A program made the position numbers and the translations under genes. Positions 20,468 to 32,769 of a DNA stretch of 64,000 nt are shown here, piece by piece. Source of the DNA: Thamnidium elegans. Its lineage: Eukaryota; Mucoromycota; Mucoromycetes; Mucorales; Mucoraceae. The notes under the pieces are model-generated. The model searched no databases. It had not been told where the DNA came from and saw only the letters and a list, made by a program, of their open reading frames with translations. Each line of letters opens with the position of its first letter. Within the stretch, counting starts at the first letter, position 1. The DNA is taken from the NCBI GenBank assembly GCA_025201345.1, contig JAIXMG010000005.1:1-64000 (forward strand), in the 5' to 3' direction.

Positions 20468-20710
20468 CGTGCCCACTGATACATTAAAAACTTGACATGA
20501 ATACAGGTAGAATATTTTGAAAAAGAAATAGTTAATCCTGAACTGTTGGAATATAGATATAATGTATAGCATATGTTGTAATTCTATCCGTTAATGAACT
20601 GAAACAATTCTCTTTTTTCATAGTAGGTAATGCTCTTGGAAAAAGAAAATAAACAGGTAAATAGGTCCTTTTAGATGGGCAGAGGTAAAACTCGTGCTTT
20701 ATATTGCTGA
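19479..20710. other. AT-rich, gene-free, with long A-tracts
   Basis: Holds an 80-bp repeat (19960-20040) that recurs at 38626-38700, and A-tracts at about 20065-20092 and 20421-20463 (43 A). No coding sequence seen. Confidence 0.5.
19960..20040 (+). repeat. TATA-box-bearing repeat shared with 38.6 kb
   Basis: TATAAATACATCCTTCTTTT, a block of TTTCAT-TAAATAAAAACAA, and TTTAAAGGACTTATTTTCT occur here and at 38626-38700 with few changes. The pattern (TATA box about 30-40 bp before a short transcribed-type sequence) suggests the promoter part of an LTR. Confidence 0.5.
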
Positions 20711-21067
20711 TTAATTCATAAATCGTGTATTATGACAGTAAAAAAAAAATGCAATTTGGGAGAATTCAGCCTCAATAGAAGATGTTAAAAATCCAGAAAA
20801 AGATAATGTATTGTCTGTTATTGGTGTATCTATTTCTAAAGGCTTTGTAAGTAATGCTTTAAAATTTTCGAAATACGATAATTCTACGTTATCATCTGTT
20901 ATTATGCTAGTGGATGCCACAATACTAGGTGCTACAAGACTAGATTGCATAAGACTATCTTTAAATTTATTTTCCTCTTTGCGATTTCTTGCCGTAGTAA
21001 ATGGTACACATGCACCATCGCATTCTAAACAATAACAATTGACTTTTCTTTTGTAGCTATTAGACAT
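20711..21067 (-). pseudogene. First exon of a DNA-transposon-type protein
   Basis: A minus-strand ATG (21067) opens a 118-codon frame. It starts basic and has CYCLECDGACVPFTTARNR, which resembles the N-terminal CxC/CxxC segment of transposases of Plavaka/CACTA-type elements in Mucoromycota, where His residues normally follow. Here the His positions are Arg/Glu, so the finger looks decayed. A Ser/Thr-rich linker follows, and the frame ends without any catalytic domain. Assignment is by resemblance only. Confidence 0.4.
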
Positions 21068-22018
21068 AATAGAGAAAAGTGTTGATGAATTTAATCATAA
21101 TCCAAAATGTCGTTCTTATTTTATATCTTTTTTTTTCTTACATGGAAATTGATTTTTCAAAGAGCCAATAGCTATTTTTATACAGATATTACTTTATTTA
21201 AGAATCAATAGCTATTATCATTTCTTTTGATTCGGCCAAAAGGAATATGCATCACTTACCTTTTTTTTTTTTTTTAATTAAGAAGTAAATATATGATAAA
21301 AAAAAAACTTTTTTTGTGACAAAAAAAAGAAAAGAAAATTAAATAAATAAAATAAATTGGTGGTTCTTTCTTTATAAATGATAATATTTATTTTGTCTGT
21401 AAGAATAACTGTTTCTTTTGACGTCATGAAAGTATTATATTATAAGTAGTGTAGCTGTCTTAAACGTATTTAACGTAATGTCTTGTTGGCTAGTGTGTTT
21501 TAATTGGTTTATTTAATACATGAATCCTTTTTCATTTCTGTCACCAGGAAGTTTTATTTTTTTTAGTGCATTAAATATGCACAACAAGAAATAATGCTAT
21601 TTTATTGAGTGCTCTTTATTTATTTTTATTATTATTGGCACAATAAAACAAATTTGTAAAAAATACTGCAACACTTGGTATTGTCGATCATGTCAAATGT
21701 CTGCCGATATACTTGTTTAAGCACTGTGTATGGAAATGATCGGGCCGAGATATTTGCAGTAATATTTGAGTGAGGCAGATCTTGATAAATAATAATAAAC
21801 AATCGTTTATAATTATTGCGCTATTCTGAATAGACTGTTTCTGTAACAGTATCACAAACATCTTTTATAAGAAAAATCAACTAGGTACAGATTTATTCAT
21901 AGTAAATCGGTACTTGTCAAATAAAGTTGTAATTACAGACTTTAAATAGAAATCAAAAGGTTAAATATATCGCTCATATATATCAATACTTTGTCTACCA
22001 CTTTCAATAGGTTGTCCG
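21068..22018. other. AT-rich intergenic, no gene seen
   Basis: Homopolymer-rich; no ORF of coding character. The 5' exons of the next pseudogene may lie in its last 200 bp but cannot be placed. Confidence 0.4.
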
Positions 22019-23355
22019 GCTCAAATAAATGGAAGCTTGAAGATGGTGTTTATGTTGAAGATTTACTTTATGACTACGCAAAATCAAGAAAAAAAGAAAA
22101 GTAATAATGTACTGCAACCTTTATTTAAATTGTTTACTAACTTAATTTTATTTTAAGTTTATCTCATTCATTTGTAATTAATGTAAAAGATAGTGAATTG
22201 AAAGATAAGTTCAAAAAACATTGGCATTGTGTGACAAGCGAAAATGCCAAAGCATTTCCTATAATTCTTGCTGACTTGTCATCACATCTTTTAAAGATTT
22301 CTACTTTGGTAAGATATTTGATTTATGTTTTATTAATGCTTGTAACTTAGTTTATATTTAGAAATCATATAAAGAAATTGAATGCTTGAAAAACTATTGT
22401 TACTATACACAAAAAAAAATTTATATGTATCCACAGCATGTCTTAGATTGGTGGCAAACACCTATAGAAACTGTTTTTTTAGTAGAATTAAAATACTCGA
22501 AGATGATATCCTCGTTAATACTTGGGTCATTATTGATCAAGTAATCAATTCATACAACCCACAGACCAAAAGGTAAATGAAAACGACGTTCTGTTGGTAC
22601 CTATTTATTCAAATATCTAACCTTTATAATGCTATAATAGAAGCCAGCCCAGTTCCATTTCTTCGACCGCTAGAAGAAATAGAGATCGCACTATCAAAGA
22701 AATGCAACGGAAAAAAAGTAGGAAGAAAAAGCGATTTAATAATTTGTAAAGATAGCGGATTGGAACTTGGTTGTGGCGAAGCAGGATTAGATGGTGAAGA
22801 ATTTGACACTAAATTTATTGTGGAATCTAGCCTTAAAACACCAAAAGTTATGCATGATATGTTTGTTAGATTATGTAGTTCTGTTGAAAACAAGCAAGAA
22901 GTAATTAAAAAGTTACAAGTAGTTGGATTAGTCTTCTTTCGTAAGTGAAAAAAAACATGTTATGAACACAGGCATATTTGAACTAGCAGCTATCGCGTAT
23001 CTTTAGGTTTTAAGATGCGTATGTTGATCATGGACTGTCCAAATGAATATGTTTGCTGATTAAGAGGTACAACAACAGCTGTCTTTAGTGGTAAAGAAGA
23101 ATCCCTTGGTAGTGACTTTTGTAAAGCTTACCAGTTGATCTGGAAGGCCAAGGTAAAAATCTTATCGCATTTTATTCATCCAGTAGATAACTAATTGGCG
23201 AATCTATATTGTAGGAGGTATGCAAGGAAACAGAAAGTATAGTTGAAAATTACATGGGCACTTTTGAAATCAGTTTTGAGTCTGATGATGATGATGCTTA
23301 TAATGATAATAAAGTTTACCTCACTGGCTCTTTACGCTCTCCTAAACGAAATTGA
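22019..23355 (+). pseudogene. Unnamed accessory family, possible nuclease-like core, copy 1
   Basis: Six exons can be traced through short introns: 22019-22100, 22158-22308, 22362-22572, 22641-22940, 23007-23152, 23215-23355. Landmarks of this Mucoromycota-type family are WKLEDGVYVEDLLYDYA, a Trp-containing EDDILVNTWVIID, then VGRKSDLI, ELGCGEAG, a Lys-rich KTPKVMHDMF, and a C-terminal MDCPNEYVC...LIWKAK followed by an acidic tail. The D(x)n-E-x-G-x-GE spacing resembles a PD-(D/E)xK fold, but this is inference. Two defects kill it: an extra A in the A-run at 22711-22717 shifts the frame, and TGA at 23057-23059 replaces what should be Arg (CGA). The start exon is not defined. Related copies lie at 28525 and 40690. 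Confidence 0.6.
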
Positions 23356-23985
23356 TTTTTTACTCTTTATTTCAGTTATTTTATATCTGTATACTTAAAT
23401 GTTAGATTTCTTAAGTTCTTTCATATTATACATATACCTAATATTAAATTATCTAATCAAAATAAAAAAAGCAATTAAATTTTACACATTGAAACAAAAT
23501 TTATTGATAAAAAAAGCATTAAAAAAATAATGTTGTTATACTTTGCTTGGTTTCTCTAAATACAAAGACATTGCTTTATATTTCGATACTAACAGGATTA
23601 ACCACGAGAAGGTGAAAGTATACCTGATCCCAAAAGATATATGTGTTAAAAAAAGCACAGCACAAGGATGACCAGGACGACACTCAATCCCCAAATGACT
23701 CTATCCAACTGTAAGGTGACACTTATGGTTGAATACTAGTATAAGAATAATATTAACATTAATAAGAATACGATAATAAAAGAAAAGGCAAGGATCAATT
23801 CCAAATGACCTGTCTCCGAGCTGTTTCGTCATCATTTGGATTCCAAATTTGGAATTTTTCTAAAACCTTATTTAGAAAATATTGTAACATACACGGAACG
23901 AGTTTATGGGGTCCCGAAATAATGTACATATTTACCCCCTTTCTTCGTTTGACTCCTTCTCTTTTTCTTTAACAAAAATATTAGT

Positions 23986-26900
23986 ATGGACAACGTATAT
24001 GATTTTCACCGACATATATACTCTGCTATTTTTCGTAAGTGATCCTCTTACTGCAAATAATCCCATCTTTTGTTTTTTTTTAAAAAAAGAAGAACTTTAT
24101 CGCCATATAGATTTTGGAAAGAATACGACTCATATAACTTATTGTTCCACTTCAACAAGAGATGTCCCATACGCAGCTCCGAATATAACGTAAGTATAGA
24201 GTACTAAAAAATATACGATGACTCTGACAATTTGTAAAAATGTAGCAAAGACAGTTGTATCACTTATGATAAACATAAATCGAATGTTTTAAATTGGGGA
24301 TATCAAAGTGTAGACGATAACAAACAAGAAACAGTACAAATCGATGTGTCCAGAGATAAATTATACCAACTCTTTAAGAAAGGCAAAGATAACTGGGATC
24401 AAGATGACCTATTCACGTTAACAGCTGTATCAGACTTTATTCGCTTATCTGTAGAAGAACTAATTAAATATTCGAAAGGAGAAATTAAAGATAGTGATGC
24501 ACTCCACTACGCATTAGTTGTACCGTCGGAATGGGAAGAAGAAATAAGAGAAGTTCTGATTCGATTTATTTTTGTTCAAGCCAATTTAATATCAAAATAT
24601 GATCACCAAGACAGGATTTTATTTTGCTCCGATATAGAGTCTGTCTATTACCGCTTAAGTGACCCTAAAAGTCGTCATTTTACTGAAATGACACGTAATA
24701 CGATTTTGGGTAGAATTGTTGCTGTGGAGGAGAATCAAGTGTCGATCAAGCTGGATTTAATCTCAATTGAGAATCCTCTATTTGATTTTTCCGGTTCGGT
24801 AATGTTGCCGAGAATCATGAATTCAAATGCAATGTCCCTTACTTCCGACGATGTTAAAAATGGTATTAGAGAGTTTATAAAAATCAAATTCTCTTTCGAT
24901 GCTCAAGAAGACACTATCCTAAATATTATGAAAGAATTGGGCAATCGTGCTTTTACTCGTGTGGTTAGTAATGTAACATGGGATTAATCAGACAATATCA
25001 ACTAACAGGTTATTATAATAGAAAGACGAAGAGGAAGCTTCATATTTAATGAAACCTTTCATTACTGACGAAAACATATCCGAATTAGATAAACACCAAG
25101 AAGAAGTTATAAAATCTATTCGGCCTTTTGATATATGCGCTGAAATCAGTAAACATTTGCCTAATAACTTGAAACAATTACTTCCAAACAACCTTGTAAA
25201 GAATTACTCTATTTTAAATTTTACGGATAAATATACTTCCAGCTTCAAATTAGATGAAGGTCTATTACAATGGTCAAGATTTATGTTTGTGTATAATCGA
25301 ATAACTTTCGGCTCCAACTATATCGTACCTAAGAACCTTTCATATAAATCTATTAGCGATCAAGATATCATGTATGGTACTTTTCGATACTCGATTAACG
25401 CAATTCAGAATGCTGACATATACAATAAACCGCGTATACTATCAACAGAACATTCGGCAATCTCGCCTTCAATATTCCTAGACTCGAAACCTGATACTAT
25501 TATGAATATAGGTACACCATCATTATAGGCTTTATTATTTCTGTAATAATACTTTTTACATTTAGATATTTTGCTCGAGTCTACAGTGTTATCGCTCTCA
25601 CTTTTAGATGAAAATGGTCTAGTAAAAGAAATCTGGAACCATGACTACTTTGTACCTGACATCGGGTAAGATATGGATAAAACATTATGTAGATATCTAT
25701 ATTAATATAGCATTAGTTTGCGCTCACTGGGATCGTTCTTTACTTTTTCAGAAGTAGCAACATTAAATGTCAAGAATTCGTAAGTTTATTCATATAGATA
25801 TATAGTGTGTTTACTATTAATTAAAAAATTAATGGCTTATTTAGATTTATCACGTTTGTTGAAGAATACTTAATAGGTGAATCAAATGTTTCTTCTGTTG
25901 TATTAAACAAGGACATGTTAGTTGAAATAGAAAATATACTAAACGTAGAGAGTCATAATAAAGATATAATGGTACCGATACAACAGCAAGTATTCATCAA
26001 AGCATTTATATTGATTTATATGATTTATATAAATGTAATTATATCAAGAAAGATGCCGAAAATTGCAGGAGGTAACGACAATCTAAAAACTGGATATTCT
26101 TTTACTGTTGAAAAAATGTTACTTCAGAAGTTACTTGTCACTGAAGATAATTTAAGAGATATAATTTATGCAAGCAATCTGGTACAAGAAGATGACAGCT
26201 ATAAAAAACTCCGAATTACTACACAAGGAGAAGGACTCTTACCTATAATTCAACAGTCGTTCAAACTACGATTTCCAATCAAGTCTTTCTTTATAGTAGC
26301 TCAATTGTGTGAAGACTATGTACATCTTACTTTAAATCAAGTAGTAACTGAATCTGGTCCGGATCACGAAGATCAGGAAACAATTATTATCAAAGAAGAA
26401 ATAATCCATATTCCCAATATATACGACACATTGTGCTTCAACATGTGGAACAACATTACAGAAGATAACAGTCTAATTCAACTATGTGACACACACAAAG
26501 GATATAACGACAACGAATTACTAGATATATTTTCTTTAGAAAATCGAGCAGAATTTACGAATAGTCTTAAAGAGTACATATCTAAAGATGTAAATAATCT
26601 AAAATAGTGTCAGTGATTATCATTCTTTTTATCTAAAATGTTAATTTATACTTTTTATAGATCCTTAACAAGAATTTGACCACACAAAAATCAGACAAAA
26701 CCACTGTATATCTAAGTAGTTCATGTCACTGCAGAGTTTGTTTAACGGTAAATGATATTACAGAGATTTCTTTCCGACCAGTTTTACAAGATATCATCTC
26801 TCTTGTATTTACCTCCTTGATAAATAAGCAACCCTTTGGAAACTATAGACATATCCAATATGTGTTTCACCTGATACGCTTCAATTATAATCCACAGTTC

Positions 26901-27604
26901 CAACATATCCTTCTGAAAATACTAGACAATGAAACAAACTATTTTTTATATGAACAAAGAATTGACGTAGATCACTATACTACACCAAAATTATCAACTC
27001 GACTGATTCAGCCTATTCTTCAGCAAGAACCATGTTCATATAAAGGATTTCAAGTGGGTGTTTTACGTCAAGTTTATAGTGAAAGCCTCAGTTTCGGTTT
27101 TGATAATTCTTCGTATTGTCCTCCTATTGTACTTAAAAGCAATCGAGAAGATACGAACACCATTTTAATCAATGGTGAAAAAGTATTTCCGTTGTTCAAG
27201 AAGGGAGATAAAATAAATGAAAGTCAAGTAGATCAAGTATTTTATTTGAATATGAAACAAGAAGGTGACAGTAATATACTTTCTCTACGTAGGTGTTAAT
27301 ATAAAGAATATTGCTTTCTTAACTTACATATACTTCAATAGTTTTCCTTAAACTTAAGCCAGTTGTTAGTTTAAGGTTCAGTGAACCTATTGGTTTAGAG
27401 CATACAACTGAAAAATTGGGAGATAGTTTATATTTAAGTAATATAAATACCTTCAAGGTAAATCGAGATACACCTTATATGATCTCTATAGTTTACCACG
27501 GTTATTCTTCGTCCCTTTATTTTGAAATTAAAGCGGTTGGAGACGAGACTAAAACACGGTATACAACAATACTTGCGGAACCCATGACATTATGTCGATT
27601 TTAA
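23986..27604 (+). CDS. HSPA12-type Hsp70-like protein, copy 1 (nine exons)
   Basis: Exons: 23986-24034, 24111-24189, 24246-24963, 25022-25511, 25566-25665, 25717-25779, 25845-26589, 26661-27288, 27342-27604. All eight introns are 51-76 bp GT-AG, and the sum is 1045 codons with no internal stop (1044 residues). The start exon gives MDNVYDFHRHIYSAIF, joined to a phosphate-1-like loop (FGKNTTHITY). HYALVVPSEWEEEIRE...FVQANLIS and LLFCSDIE-like motifs mark the HSPA12 type of actin-fold ATPase, greatly expanded in Mucorales. The second phosphate loop (DILLESTVLSLSLLDENG) has lost the usual Gly-Gly, so ATP hydrolysis is doubtful. About 400 C-terminal residues go beyond a canonical ATPase domain and end in an all-beta-looking segment (GYSSSLYFEIKAVG). 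No signal peptide or membrane span remains once exon 1 is spliced correctly. Cytosolic chaperone-like or regulatory role inferred. Confidence 0.85.
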
Positions 27605-27926
27605 AAAAAATATCTTACAATTGTGTTCATGGTGTACCCATTATATTTTCAGCTTTAATAAAAAAGAATTATAACATATAAATGCGTATAGAAGCTGTAA
27701 TTAAGAACTTTTATATTCATTTAGTTCGCAATTCCACAAATCTGAGATCGAATATGATGAAAGCATTTATAAAATGATGCTGCTAATATTTATCTCCCTC
27801 AAGCCATTTACGAAACCACAATCTCAGGCAATCTCTTCGATATTCCTAAAGCCCTCACTGTCACTTTTTGAGAAAAGTGACATCAAGAATTGAAAATTGT
27901 GCACCGTTTGGTGTGTGCCAAGTTTC
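27605..27926. other. 3' flank with a small coding-like remnant
   Basis: Near 27785-27875 the plus strand reads LPQAIYETTISGNLFDIPKA, coding-like but ending at the stop before the LTR. Too short to assign. Confidence 0.35.
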
Positions 27927-28150
27927 TGTGATATTTAACGATAAATATCAAAAAATAAAAGAAAAAATAAAAAGAAAAGAGGTTGTTGTTTATTGATTGA
28001 AATTAAGAGACTTTTTATAGACTTTAGAAATGAATGAAAAGGTATAAAAACATAATATAGCTACCTATAAGCTAATGGGTTCATATACGATACATAATCC
28101 TTTTATGGGCGAGCACAATTTATATGGATTGATCATAACAACATATCTAA
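27927..28150 (+). mobile_element. LTR family B, partial solo copy
   Basis: Starts TGTGATATTTAACGATAAATATC and follows the family through GAGGTTGTTGTTTATTGATT and TTTTTATAGACTTTAG. Similarity fades near 28150, so the 3' half is missing or strongly diverged. Confidence 0.6.
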
Positions 28151-28524
28151 CATTTCATGGATATTACACACAGTTGGCGCTCAATGAGAACTAAGCAAAG
28201 CTGGCGTTTGGTGCGTTTCCTCGACTATAAAACATAAGGCTAAATACTATATTTCTTTTTGGAAGTGAGTTTATCTCCAGCTTCACATAAAAGCGTTTCT
28301 ACTTTGAAACTAAGAAAGATATATTATAGTTTTTTTTTCTATAACAATAAAAGTACGTCTATTTCGTATTAAGCTTGTGTCATTTTTGATTTTTTTATAG
28401 CTATGAAAATGTGATGGATAAAATAATAATAAAAAAAAAAAAGAAAAAAAAAAAAAAAAAAAAAAACTTGGGACTTTATTTTATAGCAGTAGCAGTAGTG
28501 GTGATGATAGCAGTAATGGTAGAA

Positions 28525-29650
28525 TTATATTTCACAGTCTCTTCTTCTCTTTTTCTTTCCGGATCCCACGTTATAACAAGGCAATATTATATCAGAATCA
28601 CTCAAGTTAAGTTCTACTCTCTTTGGAGCCTTTCTGACTAACATATTGGTATGCCCCATTAATAATCTCCCTTGGTAAGTTGCTTTTAAAATTGGTAACA
28701 ACATGTTAGATACATCATCCGGCTCTTCAGACAATTGTAAAGAGTTTGCTCTGACAATTCTAGTCACATAGCCAGCCGGGGCATCACATAATACCATTGT
28801 GAATTTTTGTTTCTAGGTAAAAAAAAAATTTAACAATATCTAAACTTCGCAAATATTTACTTACCAAACATAACAAAACCAACAAGAGTCAATTCCCGAA
28901 TATTACGGGAAGCGGATTCGTACAAACTGTACATCATGTCTCTTAACACTTTAACAATCTTAAGCGACCCATCGTAAAATTCTTTGGTTTGATTATCAGA
29001 AACACCGCATTCGGAACAGTCATACTCCATTCGTTGATGGGTAAAGAGCAGATCGATACATTTTCCCATTATTTTTCTTTCACCAGCGATCATCCTTTCT
29101 GATTTTTGATTTACAGCAGACGCATTGCTAGGTTTTTCACATCTAAAGTACATTAAAACAGAAAATCATTAATAAGTAAGCACCCCCCTAGAACTAAAAG
29201 TAATATAGGTACCCTCTACAGTTTATTTTAGACTTATCAAATACTGTATCCAAAAAAAAACCCAAACTCTTCGAAGCATATCCGCTTCAAGCAAATCAAG
29301 TACTGGTAAATGCCCTGATTCGAATAACTTCAAATAATCCACAATGGCACCACGTAACCATTCACAAGCATTGCATTCCAACTCTTGGCTTAAACGTTTC
29401 TTCAAGGAAACGGCGTCAGAAGATTCAACAAGAGATGCAATAAGTTTTTCCAGAGCAAGAGGTAAATTTGGAAGGCTTTTTGAATTAAATGTTTTAATCA
29501 TGGATTTTATTGTCCGTAAAGTAGCTCTTCCGATGCTTATCATCGGTATCAGCAACCATAGAATGAACGGGGCTAAAGAAAATATACTAATATGTTATCA
29601 TAAATAATACTCGTCACTTACTGTTCAAAAGCACATGAAAGAGCGAGCTC
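28525..29650 (-). pseudogene. Unnamed accessory family, possible nuclease-like core, copy 2
   Basis: Exons on the minus strand: around 29650-29616, about 29570-29213, 29142-28865, and 28812-28525. Landmarks match copy 1 and copy 3: LEADMLRRVWVF (Trp helix), GKCIDLLF, EYDCSECG, LKIVKVLRDMMYSL, LVGFVMFG, and the C-terminal CDAPAGYVTRIVR ... LLPILKA. Two frame faults are visible. A T-run near 29250 must gain or lose one base to reach DTVFDKSKINCRG, and the last splice joins phase 1 to phase 0, so the C-terminal exon is out of frame unless one base is missing. The Cys in SECG replaces the Gly of the usual GxGE, suggesting loss of any catalytic site. I call it a pseudogene; homopolymer sequencing error is the alternative. 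Confidence 0.6.
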
Positions 29651-31870
29651 TTCCATCTTTTTTTCCACGATTGTCCTAGTGGACAACTTCCACATCTTAT
29701 CCTCGTTCTAGCTGCTAAACATATTTTAAATGTGTTGTTTATCGTCAGGCGATATTTTTTTTTTTTTTTTTTTTGCTTAGTGGTGATAGTAGAGGTAGTA
29801 GAAGTGGTAAAAGGAGTGGCATTTGCGAGACTTATAGTACTTACAGTATCTATAGTACCGGGCGTTTGAATAATATTGATATATACAGACTATATATTCC
29901 TCTTAATCTTCATTATTATTACGATATAACAGATCAAAATTAAACATTATTAATCATCGATGATTAATAATACAATATAGAATTATCCTAAACAATCGTC
30001 CACTTTATTATTAGCAATGACAGGACAACTGTCATTTAATAATAGGAACTAGTATTCACATTCAATTCGATTTTCAGTCGATTTTTATCGGAAAACTGTA
30101 TTCAATTCCAGATATAAAACGGACCGTTTTTTTTGCCAAACAGAGCAAAAATCGAATGCTCATTCAATTTTTCAAAGGAAAAAACGGAAACCTTCATTCG
30201 ATTTTCATTGTTTGTAAATAAAAACGGAATTACTGTTCCATACAAAAAAAAAAAATAATAATAATAATAATAATAATCATTTTTGGATGTAACACATTTA
30301 TCGACTTCGCTTCCCTCCCCCCTTTTTTTATAAATAAAAAAAAAGAGGCTAGAGTTTCCCCACCCAAAAAAAAAAGATATATATATTATCACACTAGAAA
30401 TTACAACATTATATAAATTATTGGTTTAGAGTGTCATGGAAAGCCATGATCGTTGTCAGGTGCGAAAGAAAACAACACCGGCAGCCTTAGTGGCGCCGTT
30501 TTTACAGGCCCCCTTTTTTTTTTCTTAATGAAAAAGAAAAAAAAAAGGAAAAAAATCACAGTTCTTGATACTCCTTTTCTTTGTCTAATACTTGCAAATA
30601 CTTCCATCCTAATAATAATTCAGCACCTAAACGGTAAAATATATTGCATTTAGCTTTTTTTCTTTTCAAAACAAATCAATAAGCTTACCTTCTAGCATCA
30701 AAAGAAGAGACGAAAAACTACAAGTGTTTATCTCGTGATTACGATATGAATCTTTGCAAAATAGTACAACGAGAGGGATAACAAGTGTTATCTCTAGCAC
30801 GTCTAAGTAGATTTTGCTACGAGGATAATTGGAAGTGAAAATTCCAGCAGCAATGAAATTGCACTCACCCATAGAAAACCCAATTAATACGTCTTCAGTC
30901 ATACTATTCATAGGATAGAAGAAGGGGATCGCTTCAGCTTTCCTCCGTGGTCAACATGCCACCATAAAGTAATCCATCCGATAAACCCATTATAACAAAC
31001 CTGTACTTTGAAGACACAAAGTGGAACCTTTTTTTTTTCACGAACCAGAGTTAAGAGTCACCAATAATCTTGCAAGCTATACAACATACGACGTCTAAAG
31101 TTATGTAACTACTAGTTATTATGATTATATTAGCTGTCTGTCATGTTGTTAAAACAGTATACGAAATTTAATTTTTACCTTTCCCCAAAAAAAAACAACA
31201 CTCTGACTGGTTAACGAGATGAAGATGAGCTCTGTCGTCAAAGGAAATAAAAAAAAAAACTGTAATATCAACCTGTAATTTTTTTAAAATCACAAAACCA
31301 TTACAAATCTTCATCTTATTATCATTATTTTAACCCGTGAGAGTCAGTCCTGTTATGAGGATAGAAGGAGGTGTGATTTTCAGCTGTAAAGGCCCTTTGC
31401 AGTCTCTCATAGTAGCTATATTAACACACCGAAGTACCTAGCTAAGAGGTCTTAGTAACATGGTAATCATTTGTCAAATCATTATAACCAATTTGTAGCT
31501 TTGAAAGACACCAAGTAGAATGCAGTTTTTGTTTTTAGTGACCCCGAGAGTTAACAATTGACAATATATTCTATACCTCGCATAAAAGGCCTGCTTCGAA
31601 AGGCCATCACCACCAGCATAAAAAGAAAGAGAGCACGACAAGCTATATAAGTATAGAAATTAATGGGATCAGCTCCTGGTATTACCTTTTATCCTTTAAC
31701 TCTTGCTTACCTTCTATTACCAAAAAAATACATCCAAAAGAACTACCCATCAAATATAATATTCGTATACTGATCACTTTATGCTTTGAACAACTGTTTG
31801 TCAGTATACCACGCCCAAATATAACCACCAAGTATTCATAAAATAATAATAATACCTCTTTGACATATTA
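29651..31870. other. AT-rich accessory DNA, no confident gene
   Basis: Contains a direct relative of the 38.3-38.5 kb ATTCGATTTT repeat (30050-30240), simple TAA repeats near 30257, and diverged partial relatives of the zinc-ribbon pseudogene units (about 30995-31100 and 31480-31560). An 81-codon hydrophobic minus frame (30911-30666) has no supporting similarity. Confidence 0.45.
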
Positions 31871-31919
31871 ACCAGATGGAGTCGAACTACCACGTTGCAA
31901 AAGGAGAAAAGAAAAAGCC

Positions 31920-32310
31920 AGATCAACCTGGGGTTTTTTAAATGACAAACTTATTATAAAATGGCTTATCATGGTTAACATGTGAAGCTGGACAATAAGG
32001 TAAGGTAAAAGGGTCTTTTGAATTAGTGCCACTATAGGTGTAATAGTTAGAAGTGATAGTCCTAACAAGAGTATTATAATTTACACAGATAGCACACCAA
32101 ATCATACGTCTTGAACCGTCCCTTTAAAGCGGGATTAGGAAGTAATACAGTTACCTCCGGCGCCACTTTTCGCAATCGCCGCCCTTGGCACATCTTCATA
32201 AGATAACCATTTGGTAAGCTGTGATTACAACAAGTACATGTGCTTTTGAGAGACATCAAGTGGAAGATGGGATTTTTTTTCTGTGTCCGGAGTTGCCTTA
32301 AGTCTTGTAC
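31920..32310 (-). pseudogene. Zinc-ribbon-like small protein, tandem unit 1
   Basis: The minus-strand codons give CTCCNHSLPNGYLMKMC, a basic GRRLRKVAPEVTVLLPNPA patch, LKGRFKTYDLVCYLC, then, after a one-base shift, RTITSNYYTYSGTNSKDPF and HDKPFYNKFV. Cys pairs at both ends of the core suggest a zinc ribbon. The domain is not one I can name. The frameshift after the second CxxC and the missing start make it a pseudogene. Unit 2, about 425 bp to the right, is a paralogue, and more decayed partial copies lie to the left. The repeat period shows tandem duplication of the whole gene with its flanks. Confidence 0.55.
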
Positions 32311-32344
32311 CATACATCGATCACCGTTGAGAAATAAACCGACA

Positions 32345-32735
32345 TGATCAACTTGAGGTTTTTCAAAGACAAGCTTATTATAAAGTGGTTTATTATGATT
32401 ACAATATGACGCGCATCAATAAGGTAAGGTAAAAGGATCGTTTAAATTAGTGTCACTATAGGTGTAATAGTTAGAAGTAAAAGTTCTAACAGTGAGCAAT
32501 AGGCTACACATATAGCCACCAACTAATACGTCTTGAACCGTCCCTTTAAAGCGGAATTAGGAAGTAACTGTGTTACTTCCGGCGCCATGTTTCGCAATCA
32601 CCGCCCTTGACACATCTTCATAAGGTAACCATTTGGTAAGCCATAATTACAACAAGTATATGTACTTTTGAGAGACACCAAGTGGAAAATGGGGGGGGGG
32701 GTTTCAGTACCCAGAGTTACCAGTATTCTTGAGGA
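32345..32735 (-). pseudogene. Zinc-ribbon-like small protein, tandem unit 2
   Basis: Same landmarks as unit 1: YTCCNYGLPNGYLMKMCQGR, then stop codons replacing Arg and Asp (the GRR and TYD positions), APEVTQLLPNSALKGRFKTY, VRTFTSNYYTYSDTN, LNDPFTLPY. At least three in-frame stops. A run of ten G at about 32692-32701 lies at its 5' side. DNA identity with unit 1 is high over about 400 bp. Confidence 0.55.
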
Positions 32736-32769
32736 ACAATCACCACCATGCAAAGTATATAGCACTAGG

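Larger units (their letters stand above)
31917..32760. repeat. Two direct tandem repeats, about 425-bp unit
   Basis: Unit 1 (31917-32338) and unit 2 (32344-32760) align base by base, e.g. GTCTTGAACCGTCCCTTTAA and AGGTGTAATAGTTAGAAGT occur once in each, about 425 bp apart. Both contain one zinc-ribbon pseudogene on the minus strand. Confidence 0.85.

Noticed and set aside
23906..24193. N-terminal membrane anchor on Hsp70-like copy 1 (and at 45943-46185 on copy 2)
   Set aside because: The hydrophobic frame is translated intron. In both paralogues a short exon of exactly 49 bp and an intron ending in TATAG replace it, giving matching hydrophilic starts (MDNVYDF and MEDVYDL).
30102..30392. 96-codon minus-strand frame rich in Phe and Tyr
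   Set aside because: Produced by TAA and A/T simple repeats; no coding signal.
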